Shown: positions 52,409 through 60,792, numbered from the stretch's first letter. The stretch is 64,000 bases of DNA from Aldehydirespirator sp963667505 (GCA_963667505.2 OY763490.2:1426001-1490000), one strand, 5' to 3'. Program-made: numbers and translations. The notes: generated from the sequence alone by a model not told the origin.

Positions 52409-53098
52409 TCAGGCCGCCAAGGCGAGTTCGTAATCGAGGGCTGCCCGCACCTGCGCGGCGGTGAGCCGGTAGTCGTCGCACACCTCGAGGAGATCGCCTT
52501 CGTCGAGATCATCCAGACCGAGAAGGCTCGCGAGGAGCCGGGTGGGAACCCTGGTGCCGTCCACGCAGGGGGTCCCAGCCTGCACCGCGGGGTTGACCCA
52601 GATCCCTGTATGCGGCCGCCAGATCGACGCCATGTCCGAATCGTTGAACGTGATGGGCCTGATCAGCGGCTCGATCATGCCTTGGAACGCCAACTGGCCG
52701 CGCAGTCCGGCGTCCTCCCAGTCGCCGGCGATCTCCGCGAAGAAGCCCACCCCGACGGTGGCCAGTCCCCTGTGGGCGAACGGCCGGTCAGTGCCGAGGC
52801 TCTGGGCCAGATGGTGCGCACCCCTGGCAATGTGGTCGCGTGGAACTCGCCGTCTGGCGAGCTCGGCGATGACCCTCAGGCTGAGCAGGTCCCAGAAGCT
52901 GAACAGTCCGGCCAGTTCTCCCGTCAGCAGCGGCGGCTCGCCCGCTCGCGGTCGTGTCCACCCTTCGACCCGTGCTCGGCCGCTCTGGAGCAGGCGCGCC
53001 ACCTCACTGATGTCGTAGATGCCCCGGCCCAGGTAGAAGACGGTGCCGGACTCCGATGGCGTCAGTACGGGTGTGCCCACGACGATCAGAGTAGCCAC
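52409..53098 (-). CDS. DUF433 antitoxin-type protein
   Basis: A 229-residue protein. The C-terminal 80 residues form DUF433 (TGIWVNPAVQAGTPCVDGTR, VPTRLLASLL, YRLTAAQVRAALDYELAL), a helix-turn-helix-like domain. The N-terminal part is a winged-helix (YDISEVARLLQSGRARVEGW) as in VapB45-like antitoxins. It precedes the DUF5615 toxin gene, the usual order. GTG 53098 (ATLIVVGTPVL) was taken as start; the frame extends to 53278. Confidence 0.8.
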   Translation of the reverse strand: MATLIVVGTPVLTPSESGTVFYLGRGIYDISEVARLLQSGRARVEGWTRPRAGEPPLLTGELAGLFSFWDLLSLRVIAELARRRVPRDHIARGAHHLAQSLGTDRPFAHRGLATVGVGFFAEIAGDWEDAGLRGQLAFQGMIEPLIRPITFNDSDMASIWRPHTGIWVNPAVQAGTPCVDGTRVPTRLLASLLGLDDLDEGDLLEVCDDYRLTAAQVRAALDYELALAA

Positions 53099-53313
53099 GG
53101 CATACGACCCGCCGACAGGAGGCGCGCCCGTATAGTGCGTTTCCCGCGCGGACCTCCCGTAGCCGTGATGTGGTGTACGACTCGCCGCTGGGGCTGAGCC
53201 AGACACAGACCGCGGCGGCTGGCATGAACGGCCGCGGCTCGCCCATGCGGTAGTGAGCGACACCGAGGGATCGTCCACCAGGGTTCCGTAGTCTGGGATA
53301 CACTTCCTGAACT

Positions 53314-53937
53314 ATGGAAAGAGGCGGTGCGCCCAGCCTGCTACCGGTGCTCAGATCGCGCCAGCAAGGCGAACTGCTGGCGCGCTTGCTCGGCGACCCC
53401 GACCTTGAGGCCAGCCTCACCGACCTGGCGGCACTGCTGGGCATCCCGGTCAGTTCAGTGCATCGGGAGATCGACCGGGCACAGTCGGCCGGGCTTGTGA
53501 CAAGCCGCAAGGTGGGCAACACCCGGCTGGTGCGAGCCAACACCGCCAGCCCGTACTTCGCGGGCCTCGCCGATGTCCTGGTCAAGGCATTCGGCCCACC
53601 CCAAGTCCTCGCCGAAACGCTTCTTGGGATCGACGGTATCGACGCCGCCTACATCTACGGCTCCTGGGCCACCGCCATCCAAGGCGCCAACGCGTCCGCA
53701 GGCCGCCCGGTAGCAGACATCGACGTGCTGGTTCTCGGCTCGCCCGACCGCGACAAGCTTTACGCTGCCCTGTCCGCAGCCGAGCAGAGCCTGGGCCGCC
53801 CCGTGCAGGTCACACTCCGGCCAACCGGTTGGCTCAGCACCGGCCGAGGCACCTTCCACGCCACCGTCTCCGAACGCTCACTAGTGGAGATCAACCTGCG
53901 AGCGGCTCGATCCGCTAAGGCCTCGTCGCCTCGCTGA
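53314..53937 (+). CDS. Winged-helix plus minimal nucleotidyltransferase (MNT) protein
   Basis: A 207-residue fusion. Residues 20-75 form an ArsR/MarR-like winged helix (LTDLAALLGIPVSSVHREID). From about residue 110 the nucleotidyltransferase core reads AYIYGSWATAIQGANAS and then ADIDVLVLG (GSW...DxD catalytic). Such MntA-type antitoxins adenylylate HEPN toxins. It is convergent to the HEPN gene and overlaps it by 23 bases. Start ATG follows a TACACT box at 9 bases. Confidence 0.87.
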   Translation: MERGGAPSLLPVLRSRQQGELLARLLGDPDLEASLTDLAALLGIPVSSVHREIDRAQSAGLVTSRKVGNTRLVRANTASPYFAGLADVLVKAFGPPQVLAETLLGIDGIDAAYIYGSWATAIQGANASAGRPVADIDVLVLGSPDRDKLYAALSAAEQSLGRPVQVTLRPTGWLSTGRGTFHATVSERSLVEINLRAARSAKASSPR

Positions 53938-54394
53938 CCCGCCGAACCCCATCCAACGCCGCCCCTGCGGTGGAGATCGCCCACGCCGCATCATCGCTGG
54001 TGACCTCGGGAGCGTCTTGATCTGGATACTGGGCACTATGGCGCGTGCGCCGGAAGCGCTCGAATGTCGGCTTCGCGAACGCGGCGATCTCATCTGCAAA
54101 TTGAGTCGAGACGGCGTCCTCGACGATCACATGCGACCCGTCGCCTCCGGTTGCGCGAAGCGCTTGGCGCATGAGCAGGGACTCCGCTCCCATCCGATAG
54201 GCGTCGTAGGCGACCACGAAGGCTCCCTCCTCATCTCCATCCCTGAGCCCGGCGCGAGCCGTAGCAATGCGCCGCTCAGCCCGTGCGAGAATCCGATCAG
54301 CGGCCTCCGCTGCACCCTCGGCCGCGATTCTCTCGAGCCGCCCCCTCGACAGCAGATACTCGACCGTCGATCTCCCCTGCTTGCCCGCCGCCAT
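53915..54394 (-). CDS. HEPN-domain toxin-like protein (SAV_6107-type)
   Basis: A 159-residue all-helical HEPN protein. The RNase motif R-x5-H is RFRRTRHSAQYP near residue 120. The first half has RILARAERRIATARAGLRDG and EEGAFVVAYDAYRMGAESLL. HEPN toxins cut RNA; its partner is probably the convergent nucleotidyltransferase (tail-to-tail 23-base overlap), an unusual orientation because such pairs are normally co-directional. Confidence 0.85.
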   Translation of the reverse strand: MAAGKQGRSTVEYLLSRGRLERIAAEGAAEAADRILARAERRIATARAGLRDGDEEGAFVVAYDAYRMGAESLLMRQALRATGGDGSHVIVEDAVSTQFADEIAAFAKPTFERFRRTRHSAQYPDQDAPEVTSDDAAWAISTAGAALDGVRRVSEATRP

Positions 54395-54433
54395 GTCGCC
54401 ACCGTATAGAGCACCACCGGCGATCCATGGCTG

Positions 54434-54886
54434 TTAGGTGGCCATTCGGATGAGCCTGTCCCCCGCCTGGGCACCGACGTAGGTGAAGCTCTGGGGAGGA
54501 CGGAAGCCCTCTGGCATCGCCCGCAGATCTTCGAGAGGGATCGCCCGGCTGAAGGGCCGAGGATGAGCCAGCGTCAGCGCGGCGCCCGCATCGACGCCCT
54601 CGAAGTACCGCTGGAACTCGTGGCGGAGCAGCCCGGTCCTTGACCCGTACTCCTGCCACAGGCTTGCGAGGTCGGCCGACCTGACGCTTGTCACGACGCA
54701 CGTACCCACGAGCGCCCGCACGGGGGTCGTCACGTACAGCAGTACCCGAGTCCGAACGACGATCCTCGGGGCGGTACGCCGCAGTTCCACCGTCTTGGCC
54801 CCAGCCAGGATGGCATCCGCGAACCTCGGCTTCAGCGACAGCACGATCATCCGGTCTTGGTCGAGCTCTCGCATGTCATCCATCAT
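54434..54886 (-). CDS. ASCH/PUA-like domain protein (copy 2)
   Basis: A 150-residue paralogue of the protein at 45573-46025; about three-quarters of residues are identical by eye. VLSLKPRFADAILAGAKTVE, then VTTPVRALVGTCVVTSVRSA and FSRAIPLEDLRAMPEGFRPP. It follows the HEPN gene by 39 bases on the same strand. The function is not known; ASCH proteins bind RNA or modified nucleosides. Confidence 0.85.
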   Translation of the reverse strand: MMDDMRELDQDRMIVLSLKPRFADAILAGAKTVELRRTAPRIVVRTRVLLYVTTPVRALVGTCVVTSVRSADLASLWQEYGSRTGLLRHEFQRYFEGVDAGAALTLAHPRPFSRAIPLEDLRAMPEGFRPPQSFTYVGAQAGDRLIRMAT

Positions 54887-55030
54887 CTGTCCGTTCCCTT
54901 CTTCGTTGGCCGCACCAGCCGAGCCTTACGCGTCGCCATCACGCCGGGTCACGTCGGGCGCAATGCTCGCGGTCGCCTGCAAACGTCTTGAGCCACTTGA
55001 GACATCCGCGCCCATGTTCGGCACCAGCAC

Positions 55031-55036
55031 TAGGGT
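55031..55036 (+). promoter_or_regulatory. -10 box of repeat-containing membrane protein
   Basis: TAGGGT, followed by 4 or 7 bases to the tandem ATGs at 55041 and 55044. The 7-base spacing to the second fits the leaderless pattern. Confidence 0.4.
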
Positions 55037-55040
55037 TAGA

Positions 55041-55649
55041 ATGATGTTGAAAGCCCAAACAGCAGTGCCGCCCCGCAACCGGCCTAGCATCCAAACGCAG
55101 ACGAGCGATCCAGACACCAGCGTCGCCCGACGCGCCGCCGCCGACCTGAACGCCATGGCAGACGTCGCCCAACGCGCCCGCTCCCACATGAACGTCATGG
55201 CAGACACCAGCGTCGCCCGACGCGCCGCCGCCGACCTGAACGCCATGGCAGACACCAGCGTCGCGCTTAGCTGGTCGAGACTGGCGGAGTCCTGGCCGGG
55301 TAAGGATTTGGTCGAAGCCCTGCCGGGCGTGAATGCAGCCTCAATCAGGGAGAATCTGGATCGTGGCAGCGACGCCTCATGTCTCTCGATGGAAGCTTCG
55401 GAGTCGGATACAGGACAATCGGATGAAGCAGCAACATATCCGACGCTGGTGCTGGTTCTGCTCGCTGCATCGCCAGTTCTCGTAGACAACTCGATGGCAG
55501 TTATACAGCCTATTCTTGAAGAGTTTGTGTTTGTCTTGCGCTTGCTCGGATTGCTCGCGGACCTTGATCCAGCTGTTTCAGGCTCACTCCTAGTGGCTAC
55601 TGTTGTGGGACTTGTCTTGACGGTTTGCTCACTGATGCATCGTCGATAG
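55041..55649 (+). CDS. Hypothetical membrane protein with internal repeats
   Basis: A 202-residue protein of unknown family. Residues 20-75 contain two exact copies of DTSVARRAAADLNAMAD and a degenerate copy between (DVAQRARSHMNVMAD); the DNA repeat is 53 bases. The C-terminal half has two hydrophobic segments (TLVLVLLAASPVLVDN near 140-155 and GSLLVATVVGLVLTVCSLM near 180-198) separated by a weak one. The last residues are MHRR. It is convergent with the nuclease-like gene at 55717. It may be a membrane effector, but that is only inferred from the island. Confidence 0.7.
   Translation: MMLKAQTAVPPRNRPSIQTQTSDPDTSVARRAAADLNAMADVAQRARSHMNVMADTSVARRAAADLNAMADTSVALSWSRLAESWPGKDLVEALPGVNAASIRENLDRGSDASCLSMEASESDTGQSDEAATYPTLVLVLLAASPVLVDNSMAVIQPILEEFVFVLRLLGLLADLDPAVSGSLLVATVVGLVLTVCSLMHRR
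55111..55253 (+). repeat. 53-base repeat within the membrane-protein gene
   Basis: Two identical 53-base units at 55111-55163 and 55201-55253, separated by a degenerate unit of about 40 bases and followed by a partial unit. It changes the length of the repeat region in the protein. Confidence 0.85.
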
Positions 55650-55716
55650 AGCCACCAGATCGGTGCAGAACTCCACCCAACAGACTATCTCCTTGGTCCT
55701 TCCACACACAACGGCC

Positions 55717-57693
55717 TCATTGACCTAAGTGGTTGTAGAGATAGAGGCCGAGTGACTTATCGGTAGTGGAGTGCTGCCACCCCCAGACGACCGAGGGCAC
55801 CGAGTAACCTTGCAGCCCATTCTCGATGAGCATTTCGAATTCGATGATGCTGCAGAGGAACGGCGGAAGGAGCGTGTCGGATCGCGCGTCAAACACCGCG
55901 CTGAGGGCGATGTCCTGCCGTAAGGGCAGGTCCCCGACAACGAGGCGCGCGATCCGCCGAGGTGGAGGAGTACCGCAGTGCGTCGTGATAGCTAGAAGGT
56001 GTTCGGCGGTGGTCGTTGCTTGCTTGAGCTTACCGAGATGATCGTCTGCCCATGAATCGAGGGCTGCCTGGTCGCCGTAGCGAATGCCTAGTCGCAGATT
56101 GCGCTTGGTGGCCTCAATCACGAGGTAGTCGCCGTCGTATCCGATGATCACATCCGCTCGCTTGGACTCGATACCTACCTGGCGGTTGATGACCTCATCA
56201 ATCTTGTCGCTGTCGAGGACTAGGTGGTGGCCTCGGAGACTGTGACACATGCCCCTGATCCGTGCCTCGAAGAAGCGGCCAAGGCAGTTGCCGATGCGCT
56301 GCCTGCGCTGCTCCGGCTTTTCGCGCTGGTCATTGTGCGCAACTTGGCAGCACTCGATGGCGCCGTGGACGGCATCAGGAAGGCCGACCGGAATGACTAC
56401 GCCGTCGTCGAACTGCACGAAGGGCCGATCGACGAACTGCTGCTCGATGCGTCGCCGTCGCACCGTCGCCATGTCACAAGAATCCCCAGTCGCCTCGACG
56501 TCATCGAGGCTCAGCGACTCCCGCATATCCGCCACAGTGGTCACGAGATGGCCGAAAGCGAAGGCTAGGGCGGCCTCTGCCGCGTCTCCAAACGTGCTCC
56601 GAGCGAGCGCGAGCAACGTCGCGAGCGTGAACAGTTGGTTGCCACCGTCCTGGGCCTCCGTCATCTCCGTCAGCATCCAGCTCACAGCCGCAGCAACGTG
56701 GCGCAAGTCGAGCCCACAGGAGGTGCTCAGGTCTGCACGCAGGACCGAGGGGGCGTCGCCCGGTCTCCACGAGCCGTGGGGATGGTCGTCGCCCAGGCTG
56801 AGCAGTTCGACCCAGTGCCGGAGAGACTCTTGCGGATCACCGACGCTGCGCGTCCCGAAGGTATGAGCCATCAGCGTCGGCGGTCCGCCGTCGCCGAGAC
56901 CTTGCGAGAAGGTGCCGTGACTCAGGATCCACAGAGCAGCACGGATCTCAGAATGCTGCGGATGTCGGCCCATCACCGCGCTTGGAAGGAACTCCGAGAC
57001 TAGGCCTCGTTCCACCACGCTCAGCGCCGCAGGGTCGAAGGCGTCCGCCGCATCGGAGTAGCGGCGCGAGCAGGCAGCCTCTGTTGCGATCAATCGCACC
57101 GCCTGGGGCACGATCAGGAGCTGTGGCGCGTCGTTCACGATCAGCCGGTTCAGCATGGGTCCAGACAGAGCATGCAGTGCGAGCGCTCTTCTGTTCTCCG
57201 CCCAGGGAAGCTGGTGGACCTCGCATGCGAATGCCCAGTGGAGGGCGACCCGTAGGAGCGTCTCGGGCTGGACGGCGCCAAGCACGGCTTCCGCGGCGCG
57301 GCGTAGAGCATCGCCCACGGCTGGCACCGGGAGTGCCTCGTGGTCCAGCAACAACTCCATTGCGAAACTCCGCTGAAGGGTGATGTCGTAAGCGGATCGT
57401 GAGAGAACCAGCAACCCGCTGTCCGGTAGCTCAAGCCATGGTTGATGAAGGCCGTTGCGGACAAGGCCCGGCATCATCACCACCTGCTTCGTCGTGATGT
57501 GGTCGGGAAGCAGCCCCAAGGCGTGCATGAGCGCACCTAGCGCCGTCGGCTCCGGCACTTCGCTTACGAGCAACACCGGAATCGGGTTCAGTCGCCGCGG
57601 CATCTGTCTCGCGACGTGGAGCGTCGGCCCCGTCCCCAAGGTCGTCTTCACCCTATGCCGCCCATCTGCTAGGAGTTCAACTTGCATGCTCAT
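55717..57693 (-). CDS. Uncharacterised 658-residue protein with PD-(D/E)xK-like nuclease motif
   Basis: No family is recognised over the first 430 residues, which are helical. The C-terminal part, from about residue 470, has the nuclease-like core RADVIIGYDGDYLVIEATKR: Asp514, Glu527 and Lys530 fit the spacing of D-x12-E-x2-K in PD-(D/E)xK enzymes. DNA is less GC-rich than neighbours. It lies between two truncated hsdM copies in a toxin-antitoxin island, and starts at ATG 57693 with no clear ribosome site. It could be a defence nuclease, alone or with the convergent membrane protein; this is inference. Confidence 0.8.
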   Translation of the reverse strand: MSMQVELLADGRHRVKTTLGTGPTLHVARQMPRRLNPIPVLLVSEVPEPTALGALMHALGLLPDHITTKQVVMMPGLVRNGLHQPWLELPDSGLLVLSRSAYDITLQRSFAMELLLDHEALPVPAVGDALRRAAEAVLGAVQPETLLRVALHWAFACEVHQLPWAENRRALALHALSGPMLNRLIVNDAPQLLIVPQAVRLIATEAACSRRYSDAADAFDPAALSVVERGLVSEFLPSAVMGRHPQHSEIRAALWILSHGTFSQGLGDGGPPTLMAHTFGTRSVGDPQESLRHWVELLSLGDDHPHGSWRPGDAPSVLRADLSTSCGLDLRHVAAAVSWMLTEMTEAQDGGNQLFTLATLLALARSTFGDAAEAALAFAFGHLVTTVADMRESLSLDDVEATGDSCDMATVRRRRIEQQFVDRPFVQFDDGVVIPVGLPDAVHGAIECCQVAHNDQREKPEQRRQRIGNCLGRFFEARIRGMCHSLRGHHLVLDSDKIDEVINRQVGIESKRADVIIGYDGDYLVIEATKRNLRLGIRYGDQAALDSWADDHLGKLKQATTTAEHLLAITTHCGTPPPRRIARLVVGDLPLRQDIALSAVFDARSDTLLPPFLCSIIEFEMLIENGLQGYSVPSVVWGWQHSTTDKSLGLYLYNHLGQ

Positions 57694-57950
57694 GGCCCCA
57701 AATCTCTGCTGGCTTCGCCAAGTCGGACGAGGGCGGATCGCCGCACCGCCTCAAGCCGTCTCACCGAACCTCGATAGCCGCACCGCTGAGCCAAAGCGCG
57801 GCCGCAGCGCAGTACCGTAACATACACGCGGCCCCCTCGGGCCTCGCGGATGTTGCGGCTTCGTGGATTCGTAGAGAGCGAAGTAGTCCCTGAGAAGGGG
57901 TCCCAGGCTCCGTGGGTGCGAGATCGCAGGATTCGGACCACCCGGCCGGC
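57694..57950. other. Intergenic region upstream of hsdM copy 2
   Basis: About 257 bases containing the promoter of the 658-residue protein (minus). No gene recognised. Confidence 0.4.
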
Positions 57951-58668
57951 GGGCAACAGGCGGTCAGGCTCCGAGGATGGTCGGTTCGTCTAGCCTGCGG
58001 GCGTGCTGACGCTTCGGCAGCTTGAGCGGCATCTGTTCGCGGCGGCGGACATCCTGCGGGGCAAGATGGACGCCTCGGAGTTCAAGGAGTACATCTTCGG
58101 GGCGCTGTTCCTGAAGCGGGCCAGCGACGTGTTCGACGACGAGCGCCAGCGGGTCGTGGACGACCAGCTCGACAGGGGCCGCTCGCAGGCCGAGGCCGAC
58201 AAGCGGGCCGAGGACCCCGACTTCTACTCCGACGCCTTCTTCGTACCGAAGCTGGCCCGGTGGGCGTACCTGCGCGACGAGCTGCACCAGCAGGTGGGCG
58301 ACGGGCTCAACAAGGCCCTGGCCGCGCTGGAGGAGGCCAACGAGTCGCTGGAGGGGGTGCTGCAGCACATCGACTTCAACCGGCGCATCGGCAACACCAC
58401 CGTGTCGGACCGCAAGTGGCGCGACCTGATTATGCACTTCTCGAAGTACCCGCTGCGCAACTCCGACTTCGAGTTCCCCGACCTGCTGGGCGCCGCCTAC
58501 GAGTACCTGGTGAGGGACTTCGCGGACTCCGCCGGCAAGAAGGGCGGCGAGTTCTACACGCCCCGCCCGGTGGTGCAGCTCATGGTGCGGCTGCTCGACC
58601 CCAAGGAGGGCATGTCGGTGTACGACCCGTGCTCGGGCTCGGGCGGCATGCTCGTCTACGCCCGCAAC
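57951..58668 (+). repeat. Direct repeat: hsdM 5' segment, copy 2
   Basis: Second copy of the 720-base segment at 50784-51505, in the same orientation and about 7.2 kb away. The shared part ends at the same codons (YARN). Recombination between copies would delete or invert nothing but would excise about 7.2 kb as a circle. Confidence 0.85.
57991..57996 (+). promoter_or_regulatory. -10 box of hsdM copy 2
   Basis: TAGCCT with a 6-base spacer (GCGGGC) to GTG 58003. Confidence 0.5.
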
Positions 58669-58680
58669 CGGTACGGCACG
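58003..58680 (+). pseudogene. hsdM: Type I restriction methyltransferase HsdM, truncated (copy 2)
   Basis: An open frame with the HsdM N-terminal domain (LRQLERHLFAAADILRGKMD) and motif-I region (YDPCSGSGGMLVYARN), the G tract intact with five Gs. After about 58670 the homology is lost (RYGTAQGASAPNRD). The catalytic NPPF motif is missing, so it is not functional. It may be a donor of sequence for recombination with an intact hsdM elsewhere. Confidence 0.88.
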
Positions 58681-59231
58681 GCACAGGGAGCATCCGCCCC
58701 GAACAGGGATTGGGTACGTGGCGGACAGAATGTGCTTAGATTGGAGTACGGCAGGGCCCCGGCGGCGGCCGGTGTTATCCGGCTTCGTCTGGCTCACGAT
58801 GTCAGTTCGGGCTGCCGTGACGGCCGCGCCGGGGATTCCTGTCGGAACGGGGGTGCGTGGCGCTCACGAGTGGCCCGCTCTTCCACGTCCGCAACCGACA
58901 GTACAACAGGGGCGTGACGGGTTCGAGCATTACAAGGTTGAAATTTGTGGGGATTTCGGACGATTCCTGGGGATCTGCTGGGGAACTATTGGGGAAGTTG
59001 TTTCGACGAGGCTCCCCGATGGGCACCGACTGTCGCCAGAGGTTCCGGGTGCCATGAGGGTGCCCACAGTCGAGCCGCGGCTCGCGCGTCATGACGAGGC
59101 TCCTTGGGGCCGTAAGGCAGAGAGGTGGCCGTGAAGGCGATTCGAGCCGAAGCGCGGGGGTAGCATGACCGTTGCCGGGGCTGTCGACGCCGATGCCTCG
59201 CTCTAGCGCGGGGCTAGCAAGAGGGGCAGGC
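58681..59231. other. Gene-free stretch after hsdM copy 2
   Basis: About 550 bases with no recognisable gene on either strand. There is no repeat or RNA gene that I can see. A local AT-rich segment lies at about 58925-59000. Confidence 0.5.
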
Positions 59232-59705
59232 ATGACCATCAGGCTCTACACCGACCAGGAGCTCGACGAGCTCCGCTCGATGCCGAAGCGAGTAACCAAC
59301 CCCGGAGCCCGTTGGGCGAGTAAGCCCGGTCATCAGCAACGAAACTTGCAGGTCATCGGGCTGCAGGACGCCGCCGCGCGCTTCGCGGTCTATCTGCGGC
59401 AGAACGAGGAGGACGAGGCGGACTTCTCCTGCGGCATCGGCTACCTGCCGCAGGGTGGACGCCGCCTCACCCTGGCCCGCTACAACGGCCCGAGTCACGT
59501 TCACGGCGACATCGCCTACCGTCCGCACATCCATCGCGCCACAGAGAGGGCCATAGCCGCTGGCAGAAAGCCCGAGTCCGAGGCCGAGGAAACCGACCTG
59601 TACACGACCCTCGACGGGGCCTTCAGACGTCTGATCCTGGACTTCCAGATCACGGGCATCACGGTTCCGCCGCCCGATGAAGCGATGCTCCCCTATGGCC
59701 CTTGA
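59232..59705 (+). CDS. DUF6978-like protein
   Basis: A 157-residue protein: RLYTDQELDELRSMPKRVTN, PGARWASKPGHQQRNLQVIG, and DIAYRPHIHRATERAIAAGR. It resembles the DUF6978 family, members of which precede DUF1828/DUF1829 proteins. The ATG at 59232 follows GAGGGGCAGGC. The stop overlaps the next gene by 11 bases, so the two are translationally coupled. The function is unknown, and toxin-antitoxin or defence type is likely. Confidence 0.7.
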   Translation: MTIRLYTDQELDELRSMPKRVTNPGARWASKPGHQQRNLQVIGLQDAAARFAVYLRQNEEDEADFSCGIGYLPQGGRRLTLARYNGPSHVHGDIAYRPHIHRATERAIAAGRKPESEAEETDLYTTLDGAFRRLILDFQITGITVPPPDEAMLPYGP

Positions 59706-60477
59706 CGCCGACGCGCTCCGAAAGCTCCTGTGCGAGCGCCTCTGCGAGGATGTGCGGGTCGATCAGCGCCCGGACGGCGAGTTCATGGTGCGCACGCGAT
59801 TCGCCTTCCCCGATGGGGACGGCTACCCCTTCCACCTAGCCCTGGCGCCCTCGGGCGGCCTCCGCCTGTCGGACCACGGCCACACCCTCATGCACATCAG
59901 CTACGAACACGACATCGACTCCTTCCTGAGCGGGACACGTGGGATGCTGCTGGAGCGCATCGTGGCTGAGAGCGGCATCCGCCACGACGGCGGAGTCTTC
60001 TCAATCGACACATCGCCCGACCAGCTTCCCGAGGCCGTCTTCCGCCTCGGCCAAGCGCTGACTCGGGTCTACGACCTGACTCTGCTGTCGCGCTCGAACG
60101 TCGGCTCCACCTTCTACGACGACTTGGCCGACTGCCTCTCGGCCCAAGTGGACGAAGCCAAGATGCAGCGCGACTACGAGCCGGAGGTGCCCAACGCCGC
60201 GGCATACCCGGTGGACTACCGGATCGAGGGCAAGAGCGGCGTCCCGCTGTTCGTCTACGGGGTGCCCAACCGCGACAAGGCCCGACTGGCGACGATCATG
60301 CTCGGCTACTTCCACCGGCACGGCCTGTCGTTCGAGTCGATCATCGTCTTCGAGGACCAGGCCGAGATACCGAGAGTCGATCTCGCGAGACTCTCCGACG
60401 TGGGCGGCGACATGATCTCGTCGCTGGAGTCGACCGAGGACCTCAGCCGCAAGCTCCTAAGGCGCATCGCCGCATAG
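59695..60477 (+). CDS. DUF1828/DUF1829 protein
   Basis: A 260-residue two-domain protein. DUF1828 is at residues 5-100 (EFMVRTRFAFPDGDGYPFHL, LRLSDHGHTLMHISYEHDID) and DUF1829 at about 150-260 (DYRIEGKSGVPLFVYGVPNR, GLSFESIIVFEDQAEIPRVD). These domains occur together in small modules in mobile DNA. A 50-base fragment of the DUF1829 part is repeated at 61997-62055. ATG 59695 lies inside the previous gene; ATG 59677 is a longer start. Confidence 0.85.
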   Translation: MALDADALRKLLCERLCEDVRVDQRPDGEFMVRTRFAFPDGDGYPFHLALAPSGGLRLSDHGHTLMHISYEHDIDSFLSGTRGMLLERIVAESGIRHDGGVFSIDTSPDQLPEAVFRLGQALTRVYDLTLLSRSNVGSTFYDDLADCLSAQVDEAKMQRDYEPEVPNAAAYPVDYRIEGKSGVPLFVYGVPNRDKARLATIMLGYFHRHGLSFESIIVFEDQAEIPRVDLARLSDVGGDMISSLESTEDLSRKLLRRIAA

Positions 60478-60501
60478 CGTGTGCATTATCTCATCCAAGC
60501 G

Positions 60502-60507
60502 TATGAT
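60502..60507 (+). promoter_or_regulatory. -10 box of VapB-like antitoxin
   Basis: TATGAT with a 6-base spacer (GAAGGT) to ATG 60514; the spacer also has a weak GAAGG ribosome site. Confidence 0.5.
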
Positions 60508-60513
60508 GAAGGT

Positions 60514-60792
60514 ATGCACAAACAGCGGGTGACGGTCACTGTGGACGAGACGCTGCTCGACGCGGCCAGCCTTGCCGTACGGGAGGGGCGGGCTCGATCG
60601 GTCAGCGAGTGGGTCGGCGTGGCGATGGCCCAACGGCGCGACAGAGATGAGAGGCTCGCCGTGCTGAGCCGGCTCGTCGCTGAATACGAGGCCGCGCACG
60701 GCTTCATCACCGACGACGAGATCGCGGAGCAAGCCCAGCAGGATCGCGATGCCGCCGCGTCGCTCCGAACTGCCACCAGGCTCGCCGGATGA
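60514..60792 (+). CDS. VapB-type antitoxin (second system)
   Basis: A 92-residue protein. The first 45 residues form a ribbon-helix-helix (KQRVTVTVDETLLDAASLAV, RSVSEWVGVAMAQ) and the remainder is an acidic, Ala/Arg-rich tail. Its stop overlaps the PIN toxin start by four bases (ATGA). Confidence 0.85.
   Translation: MHKQRVTVTVDETLLDAASLAVREGRARSVSEWVGVAMAQRRDRDERLAVLSRLVAEYEAAHGFITDDEIAEQAQQDRDAAASLRTATRLAG

Noticed and set aside
58681..59134. Possible coding frame of 138 codons after hsdM copy 2
   Set aside because: It begins within the degenerate region, has no homology and overlaps frames on the opposite strand; not supported.
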